This document shows, piece after piece, positions 1 to 8,819 of a stretch of DNA of 57,504 nt. The stretch is taken from assembly GCA_017511925.1 (NCBI GenBank), contig JAFWHS010000018.1, positions 1 to 57,504 on the forward strand, read 5' to 3'. This DNA is from Candidatus Saccharimonadota bacterium. GTDB taxonomy: Bacteria; Patescibacteriota; Saccharimonadia; Saccharimonadales; Saccharimonadaceae. The first letter of the stretch is position 1; the number at the start of each line of letters is the position of its first letter. Under the pieces are notes generated by a model. It had not been told where the DNA came from, ran no database searches, and saw only the letters and a list, made by a program, of their open reading frames with translations. A program made the translations under genes and the position numbers.

Positions 1-54
1 AATGGCTCTTGTGCGACGTTTAAATTAATAATAAGAAAGGCATATTATGATTAG
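1..54 (+). CDS. 3' end of a preceding ORF, possibly another pilin-like protein (partial)
   Basis: One frame is open from the left edge to a TAG at 52-54 and reads NGSCATFKLIIRKAYYD. A small Cys-containing C-terminus of this kind resembles the end of the pilin that follows, so this may be the tail of a preceding pseudopilin. It would overlap the next start by 8 nt. The fragment is very short and another frame stops at 26-28, so the call is weak. Confidence 0.3.
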   Translation, partial: NGSCATFKLIIRKAYYD

Positions 55-550
55 AGCAAAAAATATTAAAGGTAAACAAGGTTTTACTATCATTGAGGTG
101 GTGTTGGTGTTGGCCGTAGCGGGTCTGATTTTTATGATGGTATTTGTGGCACTACCAGCACTGCAACGTAGCCAAAGAGACACTCAGAGACGTGAGGATT
201 TGTTAAGGCTAGTGACTGCTACTGAGACATATCGTTCCGTAAATGGCGGGAAAGCCCCTGATCTAACAAGTGAAGCTAAATCCGAAGATTTTATTAGCAA
301 TTATCTGACGGTAAATGATGAAACCTTCACTGATCCGTCTGGCACGGATTATAATCTTAAAAACTTCAAGGTATGCACTAAGGGGTCTTGCACTTTGACA
401 GATACCAACAACACCTTTGCTTCTGGCGATATATATGTTTATCAATATGCTACATGTAACGGTGACGACATCCAGTATAAAAATGGAGCTGGGAGCTATG
501 CGTTCGTAATGAAGTTTGAAGGTGCGGGAAGAATTTGCGCAAACACCTAG
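47..550 (+). CDS. Type IV pilin-like protein (prepilin)
   Basis: The 167-aa protein is a probable type IV pilus subunit or minor pilin, exported and assembled by the Pil machinery encoded just to the right. It has a short basic leader ending KQG, then the prepilin peptidase site G12/F13 with the conserved Glu at mature position +5 (FTIIE), followed by a hydrophobic helix of about 20 residues. The globular C-terminal part carries four cysteines (KVCTKGSC, YATC, GRIC) that could form disulfides. An AAAGG ribosome-binding site lies about 7 nt before the ATG. It is convergent with pilC and ends at a shared terminator. The family is clear; which pilin it is cannot be told from the sequence. Confidence 0.85.
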   Translation: MIRAKNIKGKQGFTIIEVVLVLAVAGLIFMMVFVALPALQRSQRDTQRREDLLRLVTATETYRSVNGGKAPDLTSEAKSEDFISNYLTVNDETFTDPSGTDYNLKNFKVCTKGSCTLTDTNNTFASGDIYVYQYATCNGDDIQYKNGAGSYAFVMKFEGAGRICANT

Positions 551-571
551 ATAGTACTTAATAAAAATACC

Positions 572-601
572 AAAAAATCGCTCCCTATGGTGCGATTTTT
601 T
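572..601. terminator. Bidirectional intrinsic terminator between pilin and pilC
   Basis: AAAAAATCGC (572-581) pairs with GCGATTTTTT (592-601) around a 10-nt loop. The stem has a T-run on both strands, so it can end both converging transcripts. Confidence 0.8.
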
Positions 602-621
602 ATATATGTCTTGTCGTCGTT

Positions 622-1830
622 TTACGCTGAGACGGAGTTTACTAGCGAGTAGATCGGGAGAAGAGTACCGCCGATGACGATGCCGATGACACCTGCCATC
701 ACCACCATAAGCACTGGCTCAATCATAGTAGAGATATTATTGATTTGATTATCTAGTTCGTTTTCGTAGACTTGAGCGGCTTTACCTAGCATTTCATCAA
801 TTTTACCGGATTCTTCGCCGATGCCAGCCATTTGCGGGACAAGTGGGAGCATATATTCTAAGCCTGTTAGAGCTTCTGAAAGACCTTTGCCCGACTTGAT
901 AGCCTCAAGAGATTTACTATATTCCGCCTCCACTACAGTATTATTAACCGCCTCAATGGCAATAGTAATGGAATCTAGCATTGGCACGCCGGTTGCAAGC
1001 ATCATTTCGGCCGTACGAGCAAAGCGTGAAACATAAAGTTTGCGAAATAGACCTCCAAAGATGGGTACTTTAATCTTGAATGTGTCCATGGTGCGGTGCC
1101 CTGCCGGAGTTTTGAGGAAAGAATATATACCACCGCCAGCAGCGCCAATAACGATAAGTATAAGCCACCAAAAATCACCAAAGAAGTGGGTCATATCTAC
1201 TAGAAACTTAGTAAGGCCCGGCAATTCCTTGCCCATATCATTATAAAGATTTTCTACCTGTGGCACAACGGCAACCATCATAAAAATCAATACTGCAATA
1301 ACGACTACCAAGATGATTGCTGGATAAACAAGTGCGCCCTTGATTTTACTCATCATGGCGGCATCTTTTTCTTCTTGGTCCGCGAGTCGTTTCAAGGCTA
1401 AATCAAGAGTACCAGAAGTTTCGCCAGCCTGAATTAAGGCCAGATATACACCATTGAATACCTCCGGGTGAGCGGAAAAGGCTTCATAAAGACTCTTGCC
1501 AGACTCAACTGACGTAATGATTTCTTCTGCAATTCCCTTCATACCTTTGGACTCGGTCTGTTCCGCTACAGTGCGAAGGCTGGCAGACAATGGCAAACCG
1601 GCTCCGATAAGTGTAGCTAGCTGACGCGTGAACATAATGCGATCTTTGGTAGTAACGCGCTTTTGAGATTTGGCGAAAATGCTATTTTCGCCTTCTTCAA
1701 CTACAGAATCTGGGATATAACCTTGTTCAACCAAAAGCTTACCAGCGGTTTGTTCGTTTTCAGCCTGAATGCTGCCTTTGACGACTTTGCCAGTTTCTCG
1801 ATCTTTTGCTTTATAGTTGAAACGCTTCAT
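622..1830 (-). CDS. pilC: Type IV pilus inner-membrane platform protein PilC
   Basis: The 402-aa polytopic membrane protein (T2SSF/GspF family) forms the platform on which the PilB and PilT ATPases act. It starts MKRFNYKAKDRETGKVVKG, typical of the family, and has two T2SSF domains with membrane helices at about residues 165-190, 217-238 and 365-392. The length is normal. It is the last gene of the pil operon, 7 nt after the pilT stop, with an AAAGGG site about 13 nt before the ATG. No prepilin peptidase gene follows in this window. Confidence 0.95.
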   Translation of the reverse strand: MKRFNYKAKDRETGKVVKGSIQAENEQTAGKLLVEQGYIPDSVVEEGENSIFAKSQKRVTTKDRIMFTRQLATLIGAGLPLSASLRTVAEQTESKGMKGIAEEIITSVESGKSLYEAFSAHPEVFNGVYLALIQAGETSGTLDLALKRLADQEEKDAAMMSKIKGALVYPAIILVVVIAVLIFMMVAVVPQVENLYNDMGKELPGLTKFLVDMTHFFGDFWWLILIVIGAAGGGIYSFLKTPAGHRTMDTFKIKVPIFGGLFRKLYVSRFARTAEMMLATGVPMLDSITIAIEAVNNTVVEAEYSKSLEAIKSGKGLSEALTGLEYMLPLVPQMAGIGEESGKIDEMLGKAAQVYENELDNQINNISTMIEPVLMVVMAGVIGIVIGGTLLPIYSLVNSVSA

Positions 1831-1837
1831 GCGAAGA

Positions 1838-2920
1838 CTATCCCTTTACATAACGATTAAGCTCATTAATATCTACGGCATACTCACGGGCGGCATCATA
1901 GGTAATAGTACCTGCCTGTACGAGTTTGGCTAGAGTACGATCCATAGTCTGCATTCCCTGCTCAGCACCAGTCTGAATAGCGGTGTCTAGCTGGAAAGTT
2001 TTTCCGTCGCGAATGAGCGCGCGTATAGCTGGGTTAGCCACCATGATCTCTGCGGCAACAACGCGACCACCTTGTACTGCCGGGACAAGCCGCTGTGAAC
2101 AGATAGCCATCAACATATTGGCAAGCTGAGTACGAACCTGAGGTTGTTGGTGGGCTGGGAAAACATCTACCATACGGTCTATCGACTGGGCGGCAGAGTT
2201 AGTGTGGAGAGTGGCAAATACTAAGTGGCCAGTTTCGGCAATAGTGATAGCCGCTTGGATAGTTTCCAGATCACGCATCTCGCCGATAAGCACAACATCA
2301 GGATCTTCACGAAGAGCCGAACGAAGAGCTGCGGCAAAACTAAAGGTGTCATAATGGACTTCACGCTGCACAATAACAGAGCGCTTGGATTTATGAGTAA
2401 ACTCAATAGGATCCTCGATAGTGATGATATGGACAGCCTTGTCGGTATTAATCTTATCAATGAGTGCGGCCAAAGTGGTAGACTTACCCGAGCCAGTAGG
2501 GCCAGTGACTAGCACTAAGCCACGAGGAAAATCAGCAAAAGTTTCTACAATAGGTGGCATGCCCAGATCACCGATGGTGACAATTTGGTTAGGAATAAGA
2601 CGGAAAGCGGCAGCCATTTTACCACGCTCGTGAAAGGCATTAACGCGAAAACGTGCAACGTCGCCGAATGAAAATGAGTAGTCGAATTCTTTATCTTTTA
2701 GGAAAATCTTCTTCTGGTCTTCATCCATGGTGGCAAAAATAATATTTTGCAACATCGCCTCGTCAAGCGGTGGCATATCACTAACTGGAATCAATGCGCC
2801 ATCGATACGCAAAATTGGCGGGAGACCATATTGAACATGCAAATCTGAAGCCTTGCGGCGGATACATTCTTCGAGTAATGTTTCAATTTTTGGTTGTTTT
2901 AATTGCCCACTATTTTCCAT
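1838..2920 (-). CDS. pilT: Pilus retraction ATPase PilT
   Basis: The 360-aa protein is a hexameric cytoplasmic ATPase that depolymerises the pilus. It has the Walker A motif GPTGSGKST at about 140-148, an Asp box (EDPIEF), a Walker B region (DPDVVLIGEMRD) and the PilT-type AIRxLIR motif (AIRALIRDGK) near the C-terminus, which separates it from PilB. The start is supported by an extended -10 TGGTATAAT ending 6 nt before the ATG and only about 20 nt after the pilB stop. PilT can therefore be transcribed from its own, apparently leaderless, promoter as well as from the operon. Confidence 0.95.
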   Translation of the reverse strand: MENSGQLKQPKIETLLEECIRRKASDLHVQYGLPPILRIDGALIPVSDMPPLDEAMLQNIIFATMDEDQKKIFLKDKEFDYSFSFGDVARFRVNAFHERGKMAAAFRLIPNQIVTIGDLGMPPIVETFADFPRGLVLVTGPTGSGKSTTLAALIDKINTDKAVHIITIEDPIEFTHKSKRSVIVQREVHYDTFSFAAALRSALREDPDVVLIGEMRDLETIQAAITIAETGHLVFATLHTNSAAQSIDRMVDVFPAHQQPQVRTQLANMLMAICSQRLVPAVQGGRVVAAEIMVANPAIRALIRDGKTFQLDTAIQTGAEQGMQTMDRTLAKLVQAGTITYDAAREYAVDINELNRYVKG

Positions 2921-2926
2921 ATTTTC

Positions 2927-2935
2927 ATTATACCA
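2927..2935 (-). promoter_or_regulatory. Extended -10 promoter of pilT, leaderless
   Basis: TATAAT (2927-2932) preceded by TGG stands 6 nt before the pilT ATG, so the predicted +1 is the A of the start codon. Confidence 0.65.
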
Positions 2936-2941
2936 TAAACA

Positions 2942-4708
2942 TTATGATAAATCACTTGCTACACGGTTAACTTCTTCAATCGATGTGATGCCAGAAAGTA
3001 CTTTCAGAATACCGTCTTGGCGCATAGTAATAGTTCCCTTTTTGCGAGCCGTGCGCATAATCTCGGCGGCGGTAGAATGTGATATGATGAGCTTCTGGAT
3101 ATCTTCGTCTACTTCGATAGTTTCATAAAGACCTGCGCGACCTTTATAGCCACCAGGTGTTTCTTTGGAATTCATACCTCTAGCTAACATATAATAGTCG
3201 TCATTTCTTACTGGTAGCCCGGGGTAGCCCAAATCTTCACTAACTGCAGCCACGTCAGCCTCAGTCTCCGGCAACAAATCGCCGACAATGGAATTGATGC
3301 CTTTTGTATCCACTTCGGAAGATTTATACATTTCACGTTTTTCAGTGATGCGACGGACAAGGCGCTGGCCGATTACGACGTTTAAAGTAGAGGCTAGCAG
3401 GAATGGCTCAATGCCCATATCGAGAAGACGAGGTAGAATACCGGCAGCGGAGTTGGTGTGAAGGGTCGAAAATACCAAGTGGCCAGTAAGTGCAGCCTGG
3501 ACTGCCAAGCTTGCTGTTTCGGAATCGCGAATCTCACCCACCATTACTACGTCTGGATCTTGACGGAGAATAGAGCGAAGACCAGAAGCGAAAGTTAGGC
3601 CAGCATCGACATTAACTTGGATTTGATTAATTCCATCCATTTTATATTCAACCGGGTCTTCAAGCGTAACGATATTGATTTCTTCGGACTTAATTTGTTG
3701 GATAAGAGCATAGAGCGTAGTAGACTTACCAGAGCCAGTAGGACCAGACGTAAGGATCATACCATTTGGCTGCTTGATGCCATTTAAGACGGCGCGAAGT
3801 GAACGACCGGCCATGCCCATGTCTTCGATTTTCATGCTAGTATTGGATTTATCGAGAAGACGAATCACCACTTGCTCACCCCAAGTGACTGGAGAAATAG
3901 CAATACGAAGATCGATCTCTTTGTCATCTACTAATACCGTAAATTGGCCGTCTTGTGGGATGCGATGCTCATCGATTTTGAGGTTACTTAGAATTTTAAT
4001 GCGCGAAACTAGGGCTGGGGCCACCGTCTTGGGTAGGTCCATAATTTTACGCAATACACCGTCAATGCGGCAACGAATAATCAGTGAGTCTTCGAGTGGT
4101 TCGATATGGATATCAGAAGCCTTAACCTTTGCGGCATAGCTTAAGATGGTAGTGAGAGCCTTTGAAATCGGTGAATCCTGGACGATGGTTTTAACTTCTT
4201 TTTGTTGGATGTTTTCTACAACTTCAGCATTGGTCTCACTGACGGCTTCTTTGACGCCAGAAAAATCACCATGGTTTTTTTCGATGGTTTCACGAATGCC
4301 GCGTTCGCTAGACATCCAAACCCTAATTGGCCGATTAAGAAGGTTTGAGAGATAGTCGGTGTACTGGACATTAGTGACGTCAGCCATGGCGACATTAAGC
4401 AGACCGTCCTTTTCGCCAAGCGGTACAGCCAAAACTCGCATTTGAGCTTCGCGTGGAATTTTAATAAGAATGTCCTGATCAATGGTAACATTTTTTAGTT
4501 CCACGTAAGGTACGCCGATGATAATAGCGGTAGCATGCGACACCATATCATTGGTGACAATTTTATGTTTAAGCAATTCGTCTATAACCCGCTGCTTGCT
4601 TGGGTCAATTTTATTTTGGATTTCAGAAACAAGCTTGCCGTCGGCGAGGCCTTCGGCAACTAGCAGGCGAACGATTCTGGCCTCGGCTTCTTTAGTCAGA
4701 ATCGCCAT
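2942..4708 (-). CDS. pilB: Pilus extension ATPase PilB (GspE/PilB family)
   Basis: The 588-aa assembly ATPase powers pilus polymerisation through PilC. It has an N-terminal MshEN-like domain (about 1-150), Walker A GPTGSGKST at 322-330, an Asp box EDPVEY and a Walker B region (DPDVVMVGEIRD). I place the start at the ATG at 4708 (MAILTKEAEARIV), which matches the family N-terminus; an upstream in-frame extension would lie inside the preceding gene. The start overlaps that gene by 17 nt. Oddity: the region that normally holds the four zinc-binding cysteines, just before YKGRAGLYE, has none. Confidence 0.93.
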   Translation of the reverse strand: MAILTKEAEARIVRLLVAEGLADGKLVSEIQNKIDPSKQRVIDELLKHKIVTNDMVSHATAIIIGVPYVELKNVTIDQDILIKIPREAQMRVLAVPLGEKDGLLNVAMADVTNVQYTDYLSNLLNRPIRVWMSSERGIRETIEKNHGDFSGVKEAVSETNAEVVENIQQKEVKTIVQDSPISKALTTILSYAAKVKASDIHIEPLEDSLIIRCRIDGVLRKIMDLPKTVAPALVSRIKILSNLKIDEHRIPQDGQFTVLVDDKEIDLRIAISPVTWGEQVVIRLLDKSNTSMKIEDMGMAGRSLRAVLNGIKQPNGMILTSGPTGSGKSTTLYALIQQIKSEEINIVTLEDPVEYKMDGINQIQVNVDAGLTFASGLRSILRQDPDVVMVGEIRDSETASLAVQAALTGHLVFSTLHTNSAAGILPRLLDMGIEPFLLASTLNVVIGQRLVRRITEKREMYKSSEVDTKGINSIVGDLLPETEADVAAVSEDLGYPGLPVRNDDYYMLARGMNSKETPGGYKGRAGLYETIEVDEDIQKLIISHSTAAEIMRTARKKGTITMRQDGILKVLSGITSIEEVNRVASDLS

Positions 4709-5012
4709 TGTTGTCGCCCGAGTTAAAATAATCGTCCATAAAGCCCCCCTCATCATTAGAATCATCTGCGTAACGAATACAAGTAGAATCCGAATCATAT
4801 TCTTCACAATTAATGTAACCCGGCACTGTAGGATTAATGGCACGGAAATTAAATATCTCTGGATTTGGGTCTGAAAGGGTGTATGATTCGGTAGAAGTTA
4901 GAACTTTAATTTTTGTATCTTCTAAAGGTGGCAAGAAAAGATTACACACAAAATAGGCAGCGATGATGCCAATTACGGCTAAAACTCCGTAGGTGAATAA
5001 ATCTTTTTTCAT
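4692..5012 (-). CDS. Small bitopic protein of the pil operon (possible PilP-position protein)
   Basis: This 106-aa protein has one N-terminal membrane helix (about residues 8-28) and then a short, very acidic extracytoplasmic part with a Cys pair and an Asp/Ser-rich tail. It lies between pilO and pilB, overlaps pilB by 17 nt and touches the pilO stop (4 nt overlap), so it is co-translated with the machinery. In Gram-negative operons this place is held by PilP/PilQ, but I see no PilP similarity. A role in the PilMNO alignment complex is inferred from position only. Confidence 0.7.
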   Translation of the reverse strand: MKKDLFTYGVLAVIGIIAAYFVCNLFLPPLEDTKIKVLTSTESYTLSDPNPEIFNFRAINPTVPGYINCEEYDSDSTCIRYADDSNDEGGFMDDYFNSGDNNGDSD

Positions 5013-5956
5013 TCTTCTTCCTCCTCATCATCTATTGTGCTTGAGCTGCTAGAAGTGGATGTTGAAGGCTTGTCGCCTGGTTTTATACTTTTATCGGTCT
5101 CCCCTAGTACAGAAGGCTCCATATAAAAAGCAGTGGCCTGTGCATTAAATGTAAGCACATTTTCGCCGCTCCATTCGATGGTGGCGCGCTCAATATTAAA
5201 CTCACGAATGGAGCGCTCGGCGTTATTTAAAACTCTCATCACTACAGAAGAATCAGCTTCTATAGACAAACGCAAATTAATGGCGTTAAGATTGCCGTTG
5301 ATGGATGATACGCTAGATTCACCGGTGGGAGCGAGACTCTCAGGTTCCCAATCTGAATCCCTAAAAATCTTATCCAAGCTAGCAAGAAGTGCTTCTTCAT
5401 TCTTGATTGACGGGAGAGCATCCGGAATATTGCGAAGGGCCGAGCAATTTTGTATGGATTCGGTAGCTTTTTGACGTTCTTCTTCCGTCTCGGCCGTTTT
5501 ATATATGGCAATGAGTTCATTATACGTATATCTTTTGCCGGTCGTCTTATTCATACATAATTGCTCATCGATATCACTAGCAAATACGGCCTGTACAGAA
5601 TTTAAAGCAGGGTTAGCTGCTAAATCTTCAATAATCTTAGAGCGAAGAGTGCCCGGCACAGACGAAACGTCCACATCGTTTGGATTGCAAGCTTTAATTT
5701 CTGCTTCCGTATAAATACCGTTTTTATCTTTTGGACTAGGGCAGATGCCGATTTTGGATATAGTATTAGAGTAAACCACTATGGATTTTTCCTCTTCGGC
5801 AATAACGTTAGAATTATAAGAAATCTTGCCAGAAAAATACACAACTAGCGAAATGGCGGCGCCAAGGAACATGGCTGCACCAATAATAGCAAGTAGGATA
5901 TATTGCTCCGCCTGAGAGATAGTAGCACGTTTACCGATTGCTGATTCTTTAGCCAT
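5009..5956 (-). CDS. pilO: PilO-like alignment-complex protein
   Basis: The 315-aa protein has a cytoplasmic N-terminus, one membrane helix (about 20-43), a coiled segment and a C-terminal domain from about residue 215 that reads like a PilO/PilN ferredoxin-like fold. It ends in a Ser/Thr- and Glu-rich tail. The call rests on order (pilM-pilN-pilO) and topology rather than clear sequence identity. It is longer than canonical PilO (about 200 aa) because of a Cys-containing insert at about 70-190. Its start abuts the pilN stop (one shared base). Confidence 0.75.
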   Translation of the reverse strand: MAKESAIGKRATISQAEQYILLAIIGAAMFLGAAISLVVYFSGKISYNSNVIAEEEKSIVVYSNTISKIGICPSPKDKNGIYTEAEIKACNPNDVDVSSVPGTLRSKIIEDLAANPALNSVQAVFASDIDEQLCMNKTTGKRYTYNELIAIYKTAETEEERQKATESIQNCSALRNIPDALPSIKNEEALLASLDKIFRDSDWEPESLAPTGESSVSSINGNLNAINLRLSIEADSSVVMRVLNNAERSIREFNIERATIEWSGENVLTFNAQATAFYMEPSVLGETDKSIKPGDKPSTSTSSSSSTIDDEEEEE

Positions 5957-7185
5957 TAGTCATCTCCTTTCGCTGCACTAGAACATTCTGTATCGCCCAC
6001 TTCACAGTCTGATGCCCTTTCGGTAAAGATACCCTGGATTTGGACATAGGAATCCGTCACATTGTAGCGCCCGGATGGTGGCAAGGCAATCATGTGATGA
6101 TTCTTAAAATCAAAGAATTCCTCACTTATGTTAATAGTCGCGGAAAAACGTAGAACTAATTCATCGTCTGAATCGCGACCATTCGATGAATCAGAAATAA
6201 TAATGCCTTCTGTGCCATTCGGGACTAGGAGACAGCTTTCATTGGAATTTTTCCAGGAAACAGAACCGTTGTTTTCGGTACCGGTGTACGTAATGCAGGC
6301 GCTTTCGAAGTGCGCAACATTTTCGATATTGCCGTCTAAGTCCATATAAGGTTCGCCTTCAATTGGGTTTTTCTTATACCAGTCATTAAATCGTGGAGTG
6401 CGCCAAATACGAACCACGGTTTGGCCTTCGTATTCTTCTAGCTCATATCCCTCCGCAACCGAAACTGTAGCATTAATTAATGAACTAAGGCTATTTGATC
6501 CTTCTTCTTCATCAAGCTCTTCTTCCTCTTGAGTTTCTTCCTGAAGTGATGGGTTGCAGCCTTCACCAGTAATTAGCCAGTAAGCATAACGATTTTTGTC
6601 TTGATCGCGGAAGAAAGATCCGTTGGCATCGTTTTCAATCATACAATATGCGGGAATTTCATTACCGTATTTATCTACATAAACGCCGTAATCGTATCTC
6701 ATATATTGCATACTTTTCTTGAAAGAATCCAGAACATTATAGTCAATAAATGGTTCGCTACCAGCATTGGCTTGAGCATCAAAAGTGAGTGCCGGGTCAC
6801 CAGATTCTGGAGTTAAGTCTATAGTGAGCTCGGAGATCTTGACCGTATCGGCACCAGTTGGGATGAGAGCGCTCAAGGCATTAAATGTGCGCGAGATGAC
6901 TTTTTTGTTATCTGCAATAGAAGACAAATTGCCGAGCTGGTCTCTGATGGTGAGAAACTTGCCAAGATCACTATACTCGTTTATTTTATCAGACAAGGAC
7001 TTGAGTGTAGCCTGTTTACCTTCTACTGCTGCCTGTTGGCCGCCAGCAATTGATGCAAATATGAGAACAACACCGACACTGGCCGAAGCTATAACAATAC
7101 AGAGAAATAAAATGAAATTACGGATCTTGAGCGCCTTAATCATTTCCCCTTTAATATCTGGTACGAGATTAATTTCAAGAGCCAT
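5956..7185 (-). CDS. pilN: PilN-like alignment-complex protein
   Basis: The 409-aa inner-membrane protein has the PilN signature INLVP at residues 5-9, which binds the cleft of PilM, then a membrane helix (about 24-47), a coiled segment and a PilN-like fold. It is about twice the usual length. The extra part, about 195-400, includes an acidic Glu-rich stretch (EETQEEEELDEEEG) and several Cys, and is predicted to lie outside the membrane. It shares one base with the pilM stop and one with the pilO start. The name is firm; the role of the extension is unknown. Confidence 0.85.
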   Translation of the reverse strand: MALEINLVPDIKGEMIKALKIRNFILFLCIVIASASVGVVLIFASIAGGQQAAVEGKQATLKSLSDKINEYSDLGKFLTIRDQLGNLSSIADNKKVISRTFNALSALIPTGADTVKISELTIDLTPESGDPALTFDAQANAGSEPFIDYNVLDSFKKSMQYMRYDYGVYVDKYGNEIPAYCMIENDANGSFFRDQDKNRYAYWLITGEGCNPSLQEETQEEEELDEEEGSNSLSSLINATVSVAEGYELEEYEGQTVVRIWRTPRFNDWYKKNPIEGEPYMDLDGNIENVAHFESACITYTGTENNGSVSWKNSNESCLLVPNGTEGIIISDSSNGRDSDDELVLRFSATINISEEFFDFKNHHMIALPPSGRYNVTDSYVQIQGIFTERASDCEVGDTECSSAAKGDD

Positions 7186-8231
7186 TAATCATTGCTCCTT
7201 TCTGATAGACCAATCACGACGGCAAACTCGCTAGCCACTGGCGCAAGAGCCTGTTGCTGCTCTGGCGTAGTACGTACGGATTGCCATGGATTACCATTCA
7301 TAGTGGGTACATTAGTGCGAGCCTCAATATATTCTGGGAAAAGTGGTATCATACTGGCATAACCCGAGAGAACGATACCGCCGACTTTGCCATTGAGATA
7401 TTTAGTCTGGAAGAAACGGACAGATTTAGTGAGTTCGGAAGCATAGGTATTGAGTGATGGGCTGAGGACTTTCAGCACTTGCCCCTCGATCTTATCTTCA
7501 GCAAGACCGAATTTTAGAATAAACTGGCGAGCTTGATCTTCGCGGACATTTAGGCCGCTAGCTAGAGTATTAACAAAATTCCCAAAGCCACCTGGCACGG
7601 AGCGTACTAGTCTTGGCTGATTGCGATAAACTACAACGATATCCGTGGATTTTTCACCAAAATCTACAACCATGGTAGCGTCCATAGCCCCAGGAAGATT
7701 AAGGCTGCGAGCCATAGCAAGAGGTTCTGGCTCCATAGCAATAATATTGAAGCCAGTTTTTTCAATAGTTTCCATGGTGGTCTCAGCGAATTCTTTGGAA
7801 ATGGATGAAACTAAGACTTCGGTTTTGGCGGGATCATTTGGGCTAGGGCCGAGAATAATATAATCGGCTTTAGCTTCGCTCATTGGCATAGGAACATATT
7901 TGTCAATTTCGTATTTGAAAGATTTGGCGAGCTCTTTTTCGGGAAGGGTGTCTACTTCTACAATAGAAGTAAAAGTCTTACTGGCTGGTAAACCTAAAGC
8001 CATGTTTTTAGTTTTGATGCCCGCTTGATTTACTGCACCCATAATAGCCTCGCCGAAACGCTTGCGGCCGAGTTCTGAATTGTCAGAAGTAAGACTTTGA
8101 CTGATAGGAACGTAGGCATACTTAGAAAGAGTCCAGCCATGTTGGCTGTTACCAAAAAGCTGAACGATGCGCATTGAGTTCGTTCCGATATCCAAAGAGA
8201 AGAAATCGCCCACGCCGTGTAATAAACTCAT
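7185..8231 (-). CDS. pilM: PilM, actin-like pilus assembly ATPase
   Basis: The 348-aa protein is a cytoplasmic actin/FtsA-fold protein that links PilN to the assembly ATPases. It shows the early phosphate loop (LDIGTNSMRIVQL), the second loop (VVDFGEKSTDIVVV) and the late glycine-rich motif (GGIVLSGYASMIPLF). It is the first gene of the pil operon. TATAAT sits exactly 6 nt before the ATG and there is no ribosome-binding site, so the message is probably leaderless. Confidence 0.92.
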   Translation of the reverse strand: MSLLHGVGDFFSLDIGTNSMRIVQLFGNSQHGWTLSKYAYVPISQSLTSDNSELGRKRFGEAIMGAVNQAGIKTKNMALGLPASKTFTSIVEVDTLPEKELAKSFKYEIDKYVPMPMSEAKADYIILGPSPNDPAKTEVLVSSISKEFAETTMETIEKTGFNIIAMEPEPLAMARSLNLPGAMDATMVVDFGEKSTDIVVVYRNQPRLVRSVPGGFGNFVNTLASGLNVREDQARQFILKFGLAEDKIEGQVLKVLSPSLNTYASELTKSVRFFQTKYLNGKVGGIVLSGYASMIPLFPEYIEARTNVPTMNGNPWQSVRTTPEQQQALAPVASEFAVVIGLSERSND

Positions 8232-8237
8232 GGTTAT

Positions 8238-8243
8238 ATTATA
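8238..8243 (-). promoter_or_regulatory. -10 hexamer of the pil operon, leaderless
   Basis: TATAAT stands 6 nt before the pilM ATG at 8231, in the 24-nt gap after the tlyA stop. No Shine-Dalgarno lies in the gap. Confidence 0.6.
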
Positions 8244-8255
8244 AGCGTAGTTGGT

Positions 8256-8819
8256 TTATTTTGCAAGTTTTAAAAGATAAAATCTCTCAATATTACCAGT
8301 TTTGCCATGAAGAGCGTTGTCACGCTTGTTCATAATAATAAAGCCATTATCTTTGAGCCATTGTTCGAAACTTTTAATAATATCACGACGAATCTTTTCG
8401 TTTTTTACTACACCTTTATTGAGCTGATTTGGCCTAGCTTCAAACTGAGGCTTCAACATAACAAGAAATTCCGTATTGCTACGCGATAGGTGTATTTTAG
8501 CATACTTTAGGATTTTTGTCAAGCTTAAGAATGAGACGTCGGCCACAATAATGTCGGGTTCTTTGGTCTTTACATCAAAAATATCCGTCTTTTCATGGAG
8601 GTCGATGCGGGGGTCGTGGCGGAGGGGAGACTTCATTTGATTAGTTCCCTTTTCGATTGCTATGACTTTTTTGGCGCCTTTCTCCAGAGCATATTCAGTG
8701 AAGCCACCAGTGGAAGAACCAATATCTAAAACAATTTTATCGCGAAAATCAAAATTAAAGGCGCTGGCGGCGCCTTTAATTTTAAAATAACCTCTATTTT
8801 TTTCGCTCTCGGTATTCAT
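8256..8819 (-). CDS. TlyA/FtsJ-type rRNA 2'-O-methyltransferase, without S4 domain
   Basis: The 187-aa protein has a Rossmann methyltransferase fold with the SAM loop VLDIGSSTGGFTEYAL and the acidic VIAIEKG and DIIVADVSF motifs of the TlyA branch. TlyA methylates 16S and 23S rRNA cytidines and normally has an N-terminal S4 RNA-binding domain, which is missing here; the protein starts directly at a short linker. It overlaps the end of efp by 26 nt, so it is translationally coupled as the last gene of the rpsF operon. The target is inferred. Confidence 0.8.
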   Translation of the reverse strand: MNTESEKNRGYFKIKGAASAFNFDFRDKIVLDIGSSTGGFTEYALEKGAKKVIAIEKGTNQMKSPLRHDPRIDLHEKTDIFDVKTKEPDIIVADVSFLSLTKILKYAKIHLSRSNTEFLVMLKPQFEARPNQLNKGVVKNEKIRRDIIKSFEQWLKDNGFIIMNKRDNALHGKTGNIERFYLLKLAK

